A stretch of DNA of 21,783 bases, taken from NCBI RefSeq assembly GCF_000611645.1, contig NW_014012947.1, forward strand, positions 1 through 21,783, in the 5' to 3' direction. The notes under the pieces are model-generated. The model saw only the letters and a program-made list of their open reading frames with translations, was not told the DNA's origin and made no database searches. The stretch is from Monoraphidium neglectum (lineage: Eukaryota; Chlorophyta; Chlorophyceae; Sphaeropleales; Selenastraceae). The position numbers and the translations under genes were made by a program. Numbering within the stretch: position 1 is the stretch's first letter; each line of letters opens with the position of its first letter. Below, piece after piece: positions 1 through 9,947 of the stretch.

Positions 1-2099
1 CTCTGACCCCGCGCCCCCCCAGGCATCAACACCGGCCCCGGCTGACGCCCGACGACCGCGCCCGCATGCCGCCCGCCAGGCCCGCCGCCGCCGCCGCCCC
101 CGCCCGGCCGCGCGTGCGGCCCGACCGCGGCGGCCATCCAGCCGCCGGGGCTGCTGGAGGGCACCACGTCCACCCACTCCTCCTCCCCGGACCTCAGCGT
201 GCTGCTGCGCCTGGCCAGCTGCCACACGCCGCTGTCAAAGCTGCCAGAGCTGACGGGGTCGACGCCGGCGCCCGCCGCGGCGGCAGCGGAGCCGTCAGAG
301 CGCTGCCGCTGCGGCCGGCGGCCGGGGTTGGCCCCTGGAATGGGCTCGCCTTTGGCGTCCCCCGCGCCGCCCACCGGTGCACTGGTGAGCGGCGTGCGGG
401 TGGGGGGCAGCAGGCCGGGGGAGGCGGCTATGTCGTACGCGGCCGCCAGGCAGCCCCGCCGCGCGGTGGGCTTGTCCAAGATCCGGTAGCGGTGCGCGCT
501 CACGCCGCCGCCGCTGCCGCCGCCGTCGCCGCCGCCGCCGGGACTGCCGCACCCGGCGCCGCCGCTGCACGCCACCGCGAGCGCGCCGGGGCGGCCGCAG
601 CCAGGCGCGGCCGGCTGCGACTGGGGCACCAACAGCAGATTCACCCCCTCACTCTCCTCAAAGTCGTCCGATGCTTCGTTATACAGCTCTGGATCCTCAC
701 TGGGCACGCTGGCCGCGCCCGCCCGCGCCGCCGCCGCCGGCCGCAACGCGGCCGCGGCCGGCGCCGCGACGGGCGTCGCAATTGCTGCTGACGCCTGCGC
801 CGCGCCGGCCACGGCGTCGGCCGCGTCCTCGGCGCTGCCGCCAAAGTGCGTGCTGTGTTCCTTGAATTCTGCCCAGCGGGAACTCGCTCCAGTGTCCACG
901 TTCCCAGTACATGCTGGTTGCTGCTGCTGCTGCTGCTGCTGTTCCTTCTTCCGGCTGTTGACGGCAGCAAACGCAGACGGGACCGGGCTGCTGCGGCTTG
1001 AACGAGGGGATGCTGGCCCACCCCCCTGAGCGCCTTGCTGGCTGCCCTGCAACTGCCTCGGGCTCCTGCCGTCGCCTTCCTCGGCCCCCTCGCCCTGCTC
1101 CTCTTCATGTTCGAACCGCCGCTGCTCCTCGCCGCACGCCCCCTTGCCGCCCTTCAAGCTGGGCCGCTGCACCTGCACCTGCGCCTGGACGTGCACACGC
1201 TCGTCCTCGTCAGCGTCCTCGCCCTCCTCCAGCCCTTCCTCATCTTCACTCTGGTCCTCCTCACCCTGCTCCACCTCCCCTGCTGCAACAGAGCCCGCCA
1301 CTGCGGGCAGCGCAGGCGCTGGCGCGACGGCGTTCGCCCGCCTCTGCGCCTCTGATACCGCTTCCGGCAATCCCTGTGCCGCTGCGTCCGCCGCAGCCGC
1401 CACCGCCGCCACCGACAGGCTGCCCGTAGAATGCACCGCGGCCATGGCTGCCGCGCTGCCGGTGCGCTCCAAGGCCGCTTTCCGGCGCTGCGCGTCGACC
1501 GCCTGCTGCGTCTCCCGCTTCTGCTGCAGCTCGGCCCGGAAGCAGTGCTGCAGCGCCTGCGGGGCCGCGGCGCAACCAAGGCGGCGCAGGTGCCAGGGGC
1601 GCAAGGATGCGCAAGAGGGGGAGGCGCTCAATGGTGCGGGGGGGCGATGCGTCATGACAACCATCAGGGTCGCCGAACCCGGGGCCGGAACCGCGATGAC
1701 AGCAGATGCACATCAAAGCTTGACGTCGAAGGCGCACCCACCCACCTGCCCACCCACCTGCCCACCCCGGCGCGCGCGCGCGCGCATGCACACACACACA
1801 CACACCCCTACACACACGCACACACACAGGCGCGCGCACACACACACACACACAAAACACACACAAAAACACACACAAAACACACACAAAAACACACACA
1901 AAACAGAGAGACACACACCCCACAAGCTCCACATACACCAACACAAAAGCGGGACAGAGAGGAATACACAGAAGACACACACCTGCAGGTTGTTGTTGGT
2001 GATGTCACCAAACGCGCGGTCCGCCACTGCAATGAGGCGGGATGCGTCGAACGTCATCGAGGGCATCGCGTGGAGCAGCTGCCCTGCGTGTGTGGGGCA

Positions 2100-2137
<38 letters not shown>

Positions 2138-4774
2138 TGTGTGTGTGCTCAAGAAGACTGACGTGAAGAGAGACAAACAGTGAGACAGGGAGAGAGGGTA
2201 CGTGCACGGTTGTGTTCATGTGTTCGTGTTCGTGCGCGCGCGCGCGTGTGTGTGTGTGCGCGCGCGCCTGCGCGCGCGTGCGTGCATGGCACCGGCCGGT
2301 TCATGTTGTTGCACAGTATCCAGGTCAACGCAAAACCGCACAGGGACTTGACGCACTTGACGCACTTGCGAACTGCACAGATGCAGCAGGGCCCACCCAC
2401 CCGCGTCGAGGACGTCAGCCGAGCCCAGCAGCGCGGCACCGTAGATCTCAACCATGGCCAGGCACACGCTGCGGTGGGGTCGGGGGGGGGGGCGCGAGGG
2501 CCAAGGCGCGGGTCTGACAGCGAGCCTTACGGCGGTCGCGAGGCAGGCGGGGATGAAAGCGGGACGGTGCAGTGGAGACGAGCACCACAAGAGTGCCGAG
2601 GGCGTGGGACGCTGACGGCCTGTTCAGTTGCCCGTGAGGTAAGCACACGAGCCTATCACGTGCTTGGCGCCCGGCCACAGGCCTGCAGTGCGCGCCGGGC
2701 AGGGGGCGGCGAGCGCAGCGGCGGGGCGCCACCGAAGCCGATGGACCCGGGGACAGCCGATGCCCGGCAGCGGCGGACGCATGGACCTTGGCGCCTCAAG
2801 GCCCCGGGGCCGCAGGTGTGCGCACCGCATGAGGGGCGCCGGGGAGCGCTCCAGGAATGCCACATCCCACACCCTTAGCGCGGACTGGAGGTGATGGCAT
2901 GCGCGCGAAGCCGAGACGAGCAAGTATTGGGGCCAGGGGGCGATCAAAAGGGACGGCGATTACGCACAGACAGTCTTGAGTGCCCGCTGTGGCTTCAGGG
3001 GTTGGTGTTGGTGGTGATCCAGGCGCGCTCGGCATAGGAGCGAGTCCCCGGCAGATCCCCGGCCGCACCTCGAACGGCAGGCAGTTCACAAAGCCGGACA
3101 GCAGCCAGCCGGGCAGCGGGCCGCCGGGGTCGACGCCGAGCTCATCCAGGTGCGCCGCCAGGCGGGGGTGGTGCTCCCTGACCAAGTGACGGAAGAGCTG
3201 CGGCCCCCGGCGGCGGCGGGGGCGACGGGAGCAAGGGGCCCGGGGGTAAAGGATGGGGAAGGCGGGGCTGACAGTGAGTTTGGCTGGGGTTTCGCAGGGG
3301 TTGGGGGGCGAAGGGGCCCCAGACGAGGGCGCTGAGCCTCGGGCGGCGCGGGAGTGTGAGCGCGGCCTGCGACGCGCCCTCTTTTCAAGGCTTTGGGGAG
3401 CGCCGGATCGACTTGAGCTGGGCCGCACCTCCTGATCCACCTGCAGCGCGGTCATGGTGGGGGCGTAGTAGCCCGGCAGCACGTCCCGCACCACAGCGGC
3501 GAAGCAGCCAAACGCGGCCGCCTCGTCAGGCAGCAGCTGCAGCAGCAGCGCGCCCGCCACGAACGACATGCCCTGATCGTCAGACGCGCGGCGGCGGTGG
3601 TGCGGGAGGCGGTCGGTCAGCAAGGGTTGGGCCTGCCGCTCCTGCTGCTCCAAAGAGGGGCGCCAGAGGGTTTCGGGCTGCTGCGAGGCGCATCGCTCGC
3701 TGCTGGCACGGCCCACATCAAGGCGGGCCCCGCGTGCGACCGCATTTGCGCGTCGCGCTGACCTGGCAATAGCCTAGGGCGGGGTCATGTAGTGTGAAGG
3801 CGGCGAGCAGCCGCCTCAGGGAGGCCTTGACGGATTGGTCCATGCGGGCATGGCCTGGGAAAGTCCTGCGCGGCAGACCGCGGAAGGGCAGCCGGCTTGG
3901 ACCAACTGCGGGCAGTGCTCTTGGCTCGCTCCACACAGTGCTACCCCCCCTGCCGGGTCGCTCTTTATGGTGGGTTGATGCTCGCGTGTCCCGGGATCAA
4001 GGCGTGCCTGCTCATGTCCTTGTCAATCTGGGACAGCCACGCGCGGCCCTGCTGCCGCCACAGCAGCAGCTGCTCGCTGCTGATGCCGATCTCCGTTGCT
4101 CGCGCCGCGTGGGCGTCCAGGGGCTGGCCTTCTGGAAGGTGCAGGGAGGAACGTGGTGCATCGGAGGGCCGTACGGAATGAATGAACCCGCGTCTAAATA
4201 GGCCTGGCACGACGCCACTCACGGAAGCTGCAGCGCAGTCTGCCGCAGTGCACTGCAGCACTCGTATCACCTATGCGGGCCAGCATGAGGGGACGGCGCT
4301 GCACATCGATCGCCCCACATGCGTACCGCCTGGCCCGGGGGCGACTGTACCAGATCAGGGAAGCAGGTCCTTGCGATAAACGCACTCACCTGCTTCGACA
4401 ACCCTCAGCAGCGCCTCATAACGGCCGGCTGGCACGACGTCCTCGGCGTGCAGCAGCAGCGGCCAGGCCTCCGCCCTGAGGCTTGCGGGGATGCCGCCAT
4501 GCACAAGCCGCGCCAGCTGCGACCGCAGGTCTTTGCCGCCGTCCCGCGCCAGGCATGAGAGCACGTTCGCCGCGAGGGCGGTGCCTTGGGCGGCGCCGGT
4601 GTGGGCGGGCGGCGCGGCGCCGACCTCGGCGGCTGCATGCGCCAGGAATGCGTGCCACGCCTGACACCTCTCCTCTTCCTCCTTATCGTGGAGTGGCGCA
4701 TAAATCCGCGCGAGGTGCTGGCAGTCGTGACCCACTGCAAATCCATACCGGTCGCGAAAGCACTCGGCTTCCAT
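1..4774 (-). CDS. TBC-domain Rab GTPase-activating protein, PAM1-like (3' end cut by window edge)
   Basis: A RabGAP stimulates GTP hydrolysis by Rab proteins on endomembranes. Exons (minus): 4774-4390, 4131-4008, 3865-3763, 3572-3429, 3197-3069, 2884-2826, 2468-2401, 2083-1983, 1556 to beyond 1. All junctions keep frame, giving at least 889 aa. Seen: an N-terminal DRYGF motif followed by KEEEER, as in plant PAM1-type TBC proteins; GIPxxLR (res. 94-100), opening the TBC domain; IDKDMSRTFPGH with the Arg finger R170; GYCQGMSF with the Gln finger Q204; GYY, LQVDQE, LPFE and RVWDV up to about res. 371. Both dual-finger residues are present, so the enzyme is probably active. The last exon (from res. 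372) is a disordered tail with an acidic stretch, polyQ and poly-Gly, still open at position 1. The start is uncertain: the frame stays open upstream to 5239, so a longer N-terminus or an upstream exon is possible. Family assignment is firm; the Rab substrate is unknown. Confidence 0.88.
921..941 (-). repeat. CAG trinucleotide repeat encoding polyQ in the RabGAP tail
   Basis: Seven CTG units on the plus strand read as CAG on the coding strand. With the adjoining CAA they encode eight Gln. The tract is in frame in the last visible exon, between a Pro/Ser/Arg-rich stretch and the rest of the low-complexity tail. Length polymorphism between strains is likely. Confidence 0.9.
1786..1918. repeat. 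(CA)n microsatellite/minisatellite in a RabGAP intron
   Basis: Dense CA repeats on the plus strand, with a (CG)n patch just before (about 1769-1783) and a higher-order ACACACAAAA-type unit repeated from about 1850 to 1905. It lies inside the intron 1982-1557, so the pre-mRNA carries (UG)n here. Translated reading frames rich in His/Thr or Cys/Val across it are artefacts. Confidence 0.93.
2103..2147. repeat. (GT)n microsatellite in a RabGAP intron
   Basis: A nearly perfect GT dinucleotide run with one interruption near 2135. It sits in the intron 2400-2084, close to its 3' splice site (exon starts 2083). In the pre-mRNA it reads (AC)n, which is complementary to the (UG)n of the next intron. 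Confidence 0.93.
2209..2287. repeat. Mixed GT/GC alternating purine-pyrimidine tract
   Basis: Alternating TG and CG dinucleotides with short TTCGTG units in the same RabGAP intron (2400-2084). Long alternating purine-pyrimidine tracts of this kind are known Z-DNA formers. No coding signal. Confidence 0.85.
3866..4007 (-). other. GC-AG intron inside the RabGAP TBC domain
   Basis: No GT donor is available near the point where the conserved motif requires splicing. The best junction uses AG|GCACGC as donor (exon ends 4008) and CGCGCAG as acceptor (exon resumes 3865). It rejoins IDKDMS-R-TFPGH exactly, with the Arg codon split 2+1. All other introns of the gene use GT. GC-AG is a known minor class of U2 introns. 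Confidence 0.75.
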
Positions 4775-5640
4775 GGCCGGAACCTCTACTGAGTCCAATA
4801 GCTGCTTTTGACAAGGAGCCTGGACGGGGTCTGCGATCTTTGCTCCGGGGATGGAGCGATTGGCGCAACGGCTTGTGCTGCTGTTCGACTTGGAGCTTGC
4901 GCTTGAGCGCCCCACGATCAGCGTGTGCTTCGTGGGGACATGCGTGCGGACAGAGCAAGCGAGACACATAGAGGGTTGGGACTGCAATGGGCAGGAACGG
5001 ATGACACCCGCAGCTGCCGCCCAAGGTGGCGCTCCTACGCACGCGCGAAATCCCTTGTGCTGCCACCGTCCATCAGGAGATTTCGGGCGCACTGGTGTGG
5101 AAGTAAAATTGAGTGATTGCTGACGCTGTCGAGTGCGGTCCTGGTAGCTTTTGTTCCAGACCAGTACTCTAATGTACTGCTCAGTGGTGTGCGCCACCCC
5201 GGTCTGATGCATCAGGCACAGCCCATTGAAAGAATGCAAGTAGAAAGAGTGGTACAGCTACGCCTCAGATGCTGTTGTGTGACCCAGGGAGCGGCGCTGG
5301 TGCCGAGGGTGCGGAATCGCACAAGCTTTGTGATGTTTGCCATGGCTCGTTTGATGAAAGCAATTGGCTGCGTGGTGTGCCTCACACGCAGAGGAGGATT
5401 TTGGTTTGCTTGAACATGCTTTGTGTCCCTCCACAGAGAGTTTCTACCCTGCTCATGTGGGTCACAGCCAGATCCAGAGGTCACACATGTCACCAACAAA
5501 AAATCATGCTCAATACCCAGCGCCAACAGCGCAGATGCGCTAGCCAAACACAGAAGGAAATAAGTGGGAGAATGCAGGTGAGGGTGCCTACGGGAGGCAG
5601 GGAGAAGGGAGTAATGGGCCCAGAGGAAGGGACGGGGTAC
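4775..5640. other. Intergenic region between RabGAP 5' end and protease 1 stop
   Basis: About 870 bp of lower GC than the genes. It should hold the RabGAP promoter and 5' UTR and the 3' UTR of the upstream minus-strand protease. The frame in phase with the RabGAP stays open upstream to 5239 and includes a Ser-rich stretch at about 4840-4910, which may be part of its N-terminus. I did not find a TGTAA poly(A) signal on the minus strand here. Short open frames on both strands show no recognisable motif. Confidence 0.6.
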
Positions 5641-8600
5641 TTATGGAAGGGTTCTCACAGTCAACGTGGCGCCTGGCGCGACATTACCGGCAGCGTCCGT
5701 TGCACACAGCCTGAACTTGTACTGCGTCCCCGCCTCCAGGCCCCTCACTCCGAGTACCCGTGTGCCGGCGCTTTCGCCGCTGCCAGTGCCAGGTGCGTCA
5801 ACGTTAGCTGTGAATACTGTCTTCGGCGAGACAGCGCAGCGGGATGACGGCGTGGCGCCCTTCGCGCCCACCACAAGAAAGGTTGTCACTCCTGAAACCG
5901 CATCCACCGTCGCCGATGCGTTGAAAGCGAGCGTGGCGGCGTTGCGGCTGATGGCAGCTGCGCTGAAGTTGAGGGCCTTGACATTCGTGGTGGGGGGCAT
6001 CGAATCGTACACAATCGTCGTCTCCGCCCCGCCAGCGCTGACGTTGGCTTGCGCGTCCCTGAGGAAGGCGCGCAGCCGCCGCACCCCCTGGCTGCTCGAC
6101 TTCAAGACGAAGGCCCTGACCTTCCCATACGGCTGCCAGTCGCTGCCCTTGCAATCCGCTGGCGTGGTCGCCGTCTCGCTGATGCAAACGAGAAGCGACC
6201 CGCTGGCGTCAACGCCACGAGCAGGCACTGCCACACTGACGTTGACGGCCTTGGAAGCCGTGAATCGCGCGCCAGCGTTGATCGTGATCGCACGGGTAGC
6301 GGACAGCGTGTCGAGCACGAATGTAGCTTCCGCAGGCGCCGGTGTGACGTGGCCCAGCCCATCTGATAGCCAAACCCTGACTTTGTGCGGGCCGTCGCCA
6401 CCCAGTGCCAGCTGCCAGGCCCTGGACGCAACGAACGGCTCAAAGCCGGCGGGGCAGGCTGCGCCTGGCGTGGCAGCAGCCGGGTTGTCGGTCACACACA
6501 TGTCTGTGATGCCTGTAAGGTCTGTTCCAGACACTTCAAGGGCCAGGTTGTTGGTCCAGACTGTGGGCATGCCGTGGTTGACAACCAACCGCGCCGCTGC
6601 GGGGGGCTGCGTGTCGAGGACAATAGTGCCTGCCGCCGCAGCCCTCATGATGTTGCCTGCCTCGTCAGAAAGCAGCACTGCCACTGACCTGGACCCGTCG
6701 GCGCCGTCTGCGAGCATCCAGTGTTGCTGCGCCGCAAACGGCTGCCAAGCCGAGCAGCCGCCCTTGTCCAACATCTTGGCGTCGCTGTTGGCGATGCACA
6801 TGCGCGAAATTTGGCCAGCGTCTGAGGCAGACACAGACAACGTCACCTGGAGCGAGCCTGTCACACCAGAGTGGCCAGCGCTGCCTGCAAGCTTCACCTC
6901 GCAGCCCGTGGGGGGCTGGGTGTCGAGCCGTATCGTGGCGGATGCCCTGGCGACGTTCTGGGCGCGGTCTCGCAGGAACAGATGGACCTTGCGGTCGCCG
7001 TCGCCACCGGCCGCCAGCGTCCAAGGCTTGGTGGCAGTAAACGCCGCGTAAGGCATGCAAGCCATGGCGTTGCCACTGTTGCTGAGGCACATGTGCAGGG
7101 GGCCCCCACCAGCGTCGGCGCCAGCGAGCGATAGCATAACGGTGCGCGAAGCGGTCGCCGCGGAGCCACCGCTGATAACAATCGCAGCGCCGCTCGGTGG
7201 CTGCGTGTCCAAGATGACGTCTGCGCGCGCGGGCGCCGCCATGGTGTTGCCCTTGAAATCCTTGAGCCAGACCAGGACGCTGCGTGGCCCATCATCGCCG
7301 GGCGCCAGGGTCCAAGGCAGAGCGCTCAAGAAATCCTGGTAATTGCTGCAATCCGTCACTGCCACGTCGTTGCTGATGCAGGCCTGCGCCACGCCGCTGG
7401 GGTCAATCGCTGAGATGGCGAGTGTGACGTGCGGCGACCCTGTGTAGGCTGCGCCGCCATTGATTTTGACTGCGACGTCTGCTGGCGGGGTTTTGTCGCC
7501 CGTCCTGGCGGCAAGCAGCTGAGTCGAGCTGTCAAGGTCAAGCCGCGGCGTGGTCAGCGCATTGCGTGAGTCTCGGACCGGCTTGCCGCCGTCGCGGAGC
7601 GCCGCCACGATCTGGTCGGGCGTGGCTGCGGGGGCAGAGGCCTTCAGGACAGCAATCGCCGCGGCCACGTGAGGCGTGGCCTGCGAGGTGCCCCCATATG
7701 AGACGCCCCCCGCCTTGATCATAGCCCCTGGTGCCAGGACAGTCAGGTAGGTTGCGCTGTTGCTGAAGCAGGTGACGAGGTCCGCGGCTGTTGTGTCGTC
7801 ACTGCATGCCGCACTGCCTCCCCACAGCGCCGTGCCAAACCCGCTGTCGTACACGGCGCCCACACTGACTGCTGCCGGCGCGCATGACGGCGAAGACAGC
7901 GACCCTCGCTTCCCCTCGTTGCCGGCCGCGACGGCAACCAGGATGCCCGCGCCGCGAGCCTCGGCAAACACGGCTTGGTAGACGTCGCCCGCGCATGGGG
8001 AGGTGTAAAAGTCGCTGCCGCCGAGGGATAGGTTGATGGAGCAGACCTGGCCATAGGCTGCGCTGACACGGTTCTTAATGGTCCAGTCGATGGCACGCAG
8101 GATGTCTGCAGCGGTGGGAATGGCAAGTGAGGGGCAGGGCATGGAGGCTTTCACAGCGTGCAAGGCTGCAGCTAGGCGTCAGCACCAGCAAAATGTCGTG
8201 CGTGCATGCTATGCAATTCTCCTTGCATACGGACTGCGCAGCGGCGCAGCAGCTCCTGGAGTAGTATCTCGAAAAGCACCCGAGTCATAGGCGCCGTCCC
8301 CGTCAAAGACATCAAGCGCCAGGATCTTTGCACCAGGTGCTGTGCGTGCAATGGTGGCGGCCACATTGGTGCCGTGGCGCTGGATGGCGGGGCATTGTGG
8401 CAGGCGGAGCGGTCGCGCGGCGTGAGCATTACAGAAGGTGTGATTGAGTGGGGGGCTGGCTGCGTGGGTGACCAGATGTCTGGGAGGCTGCTGGGTGACT
8501 GGGGAGCCGCAAGGCTAGGAGGCTGGAAGGCTGAGGGGGTGGGAGCCTGAAGGGCTGCTGGGAGGCTGGGAGGCCGAGGGCAAGGCTTGGGGGGGGGGGG

Positions 8601-9947
8601 ATAGTGGGGGCGGGATGGCCGGGTGGACGAGCTGCTGTCCTGATACATGGCTGTCTGGCTGGGTGGTAGGTGTTGGCTGGGTGGCGGCCAAAGCCGCTGT
8701 GCATTCACCTCTCCCCCCAAGAAGTGAGGTTGTTATGCGTCAAGCAACCAACACCCCTTTTGCCGACTAATGTACAAGTACATTACTTTGTTTACCTGAG
8801 GGTCATCCATCTGACCATCATCGCGAGCAAAGTCCCGCGCGTACGCAACGCGGCAGGGTTCAGGAGCGCCAGGCTTGGAGCAGCCCCCGAGCTCGCTGTG
8901 GGTGTAGTCAACCCCTGCTGGTGACAGGCCAATTGGGTGAAGCAGCACAAGGCGTGAGCTCAAGTCTTTGGCTCTGCATGAAGTTTTTGCTCCTGCAGGT
9001 GCCTGATGACTGCCAGCTGCGAAGCACCTCATGCACCAATGGATTTTCATCACAGAGAGAAGCAGGCAGGCGCAACGCAAATCTGCAGTCCTCTGCTCGC
9101 AATGGCCTCCTACCTGTGTCCAGCACGGCGACTGCACAGCCTGCCCCCCTGAACCCCTTGGCCGACGCCGCAGGCTGGCCTATCAGCGGCAGGCTCTGCG
9201 CCAACATGCGGCGGTTGAGGCGGTCCGGGACAACCGCTGCCACATTTGGGTCGGCAAGGAGCGCGTCGAGTGCAAATGTGCTGTTGACTGCCACGACAGA
9301 TACAGGTAGCTGCTCGAAGTCGTGGATGAGCTGTGTGTCCTGCTGCTGCGGGAAGGTCCCACTGCTGCCGCCTCCCCCAGTGACACCATCTGGGAAAACC
9401 CTGGCTTTGACGGCCGCGTGCGCCGCAACCCGTGCTTCACGCGACGAGCTGCCCCTACCAAGGGAGCTGAGCAGCTGCATTCCAGCTATAGCTTTGAGCG
9501 TGCCGCCGCTGCCGCCATCAGCAGCCTGGCTCTCATCCGCTGCGCTGATGCGGAACACCACCAGCATTTGCTGCGGCTGGCCGCTTGCCATCTTTGAGTA
9601 AGCAGCTATTGTGGCAGCCGCCCCGCTGTCGGCGTCATCGGCACCGCCAGATGATGCATTGATGACGGTGGGCCCCAGATCCCGGGCTTTCTGGCCCAAC
9701 GCCATGGGGATCATACCGCCTATGTGCATTATGCACAAGGTTCAGGTAAATGCCGCAGGGAGGCGGGGGTGCGCACAAGTGCAGACTGCTGTGCATGCAG
9801 CTGCATTCACACTGCAGTGTGATAAGTCGCTCGGTCAGCTTCATGCCATGATGAATCCATAGCCAACCCACCTGAGCTGAGTGGGGAAGCCGCATACAGC
9901 AGCACTACAGCCAGGAGGCACCTCAGTGGCACCTGGCGACGCTGCAT
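5641..9947 (-). CDS. Secreted subtilisin-like serine protease (S8) with five Ig-like repeats and FN3-like domain
   Basis: A predicted extracellular endopeptidase. Exons (minus): 9947-9872, 9719-9114, 8914-8796, 8379-8280, 8105-5641, joining to 1121 aa with a TAA stop. Residues 1-25 form a signal peptide (basic start, Leu/Val-rich core). Residues about 50-200 form an I9-like inhibitory propeptide ending near RRMLAQSLPLIGQP, similar to subtilisin mature starts. The triad is complete: D226 (AVLDTG), H269 (RHGTNVAA), S441 (GGTSQATPHVA), with oxyanion Asn N363 (AAGN). Residues about 507-1005 hold five repeats of about 100 aa. Each has a Cys-containing (M)C(I/L/V)SN-type motif, a WTL..G.DG.R.V core and most end LDTQPP, the style of Ig-like repeats on bacterial secreted proteins. 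Residues about 1006-1121 are FN3-like. A close paralogue lies upstream at 11087-14723. Gln replaces the usual Met after the catalytic Ser. The start is set by the signal peptide in exon 1. Substrate unknown. Confidence 0.9.
8430..8690. repeat. G-rich degenerate repeats in a protease 1 intron
   Basis: Within the intron 8795-8380 the plus strand carries many imperfect GGGAGGCTG- and GCTGGGTG-like units and a run of 12 G at 8589-8600. The transcript strand is therefore C/T-rich with CAGCCTCCC-like units. This intron is absent from the paralogous protease gene. Confidence 0.75.

Noticed and set aside
1786..1918. Regular repeats as a possible CRISPR array
   Set aside because: Units are simple CA-rich sequence without unique spacers, inside a eukaryotic intron.
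1144..2136. Plus-strand open frame with long His/Thr runs
   Set aside because: It crosses the intronic (CA)n array and is antisense to the RabGAP exon; the His/Thr content is just translated CA repeat.
1713..2219. Minus-strand frame rich in Cys/Val/Thr/His
   Set aside because: Only the 101-nt exon 2083-1983 inside it is coding; the rest is intronic dinucleotide repeat.
4851..5123. Plus-strand frame upstream of the RabGAP as a small gene
   Set aside because: It overlaps the RabGAP 5' region on the other strand and has no recognisable motif; chance frame is more likely.
5666..7051. Long plus-strand open frame of 461 codons
   Set aside because: It is antisense to the Ig-repeat region of protease 1, whose frame has clear domain motifs. 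High GC makes such antisense frames common.
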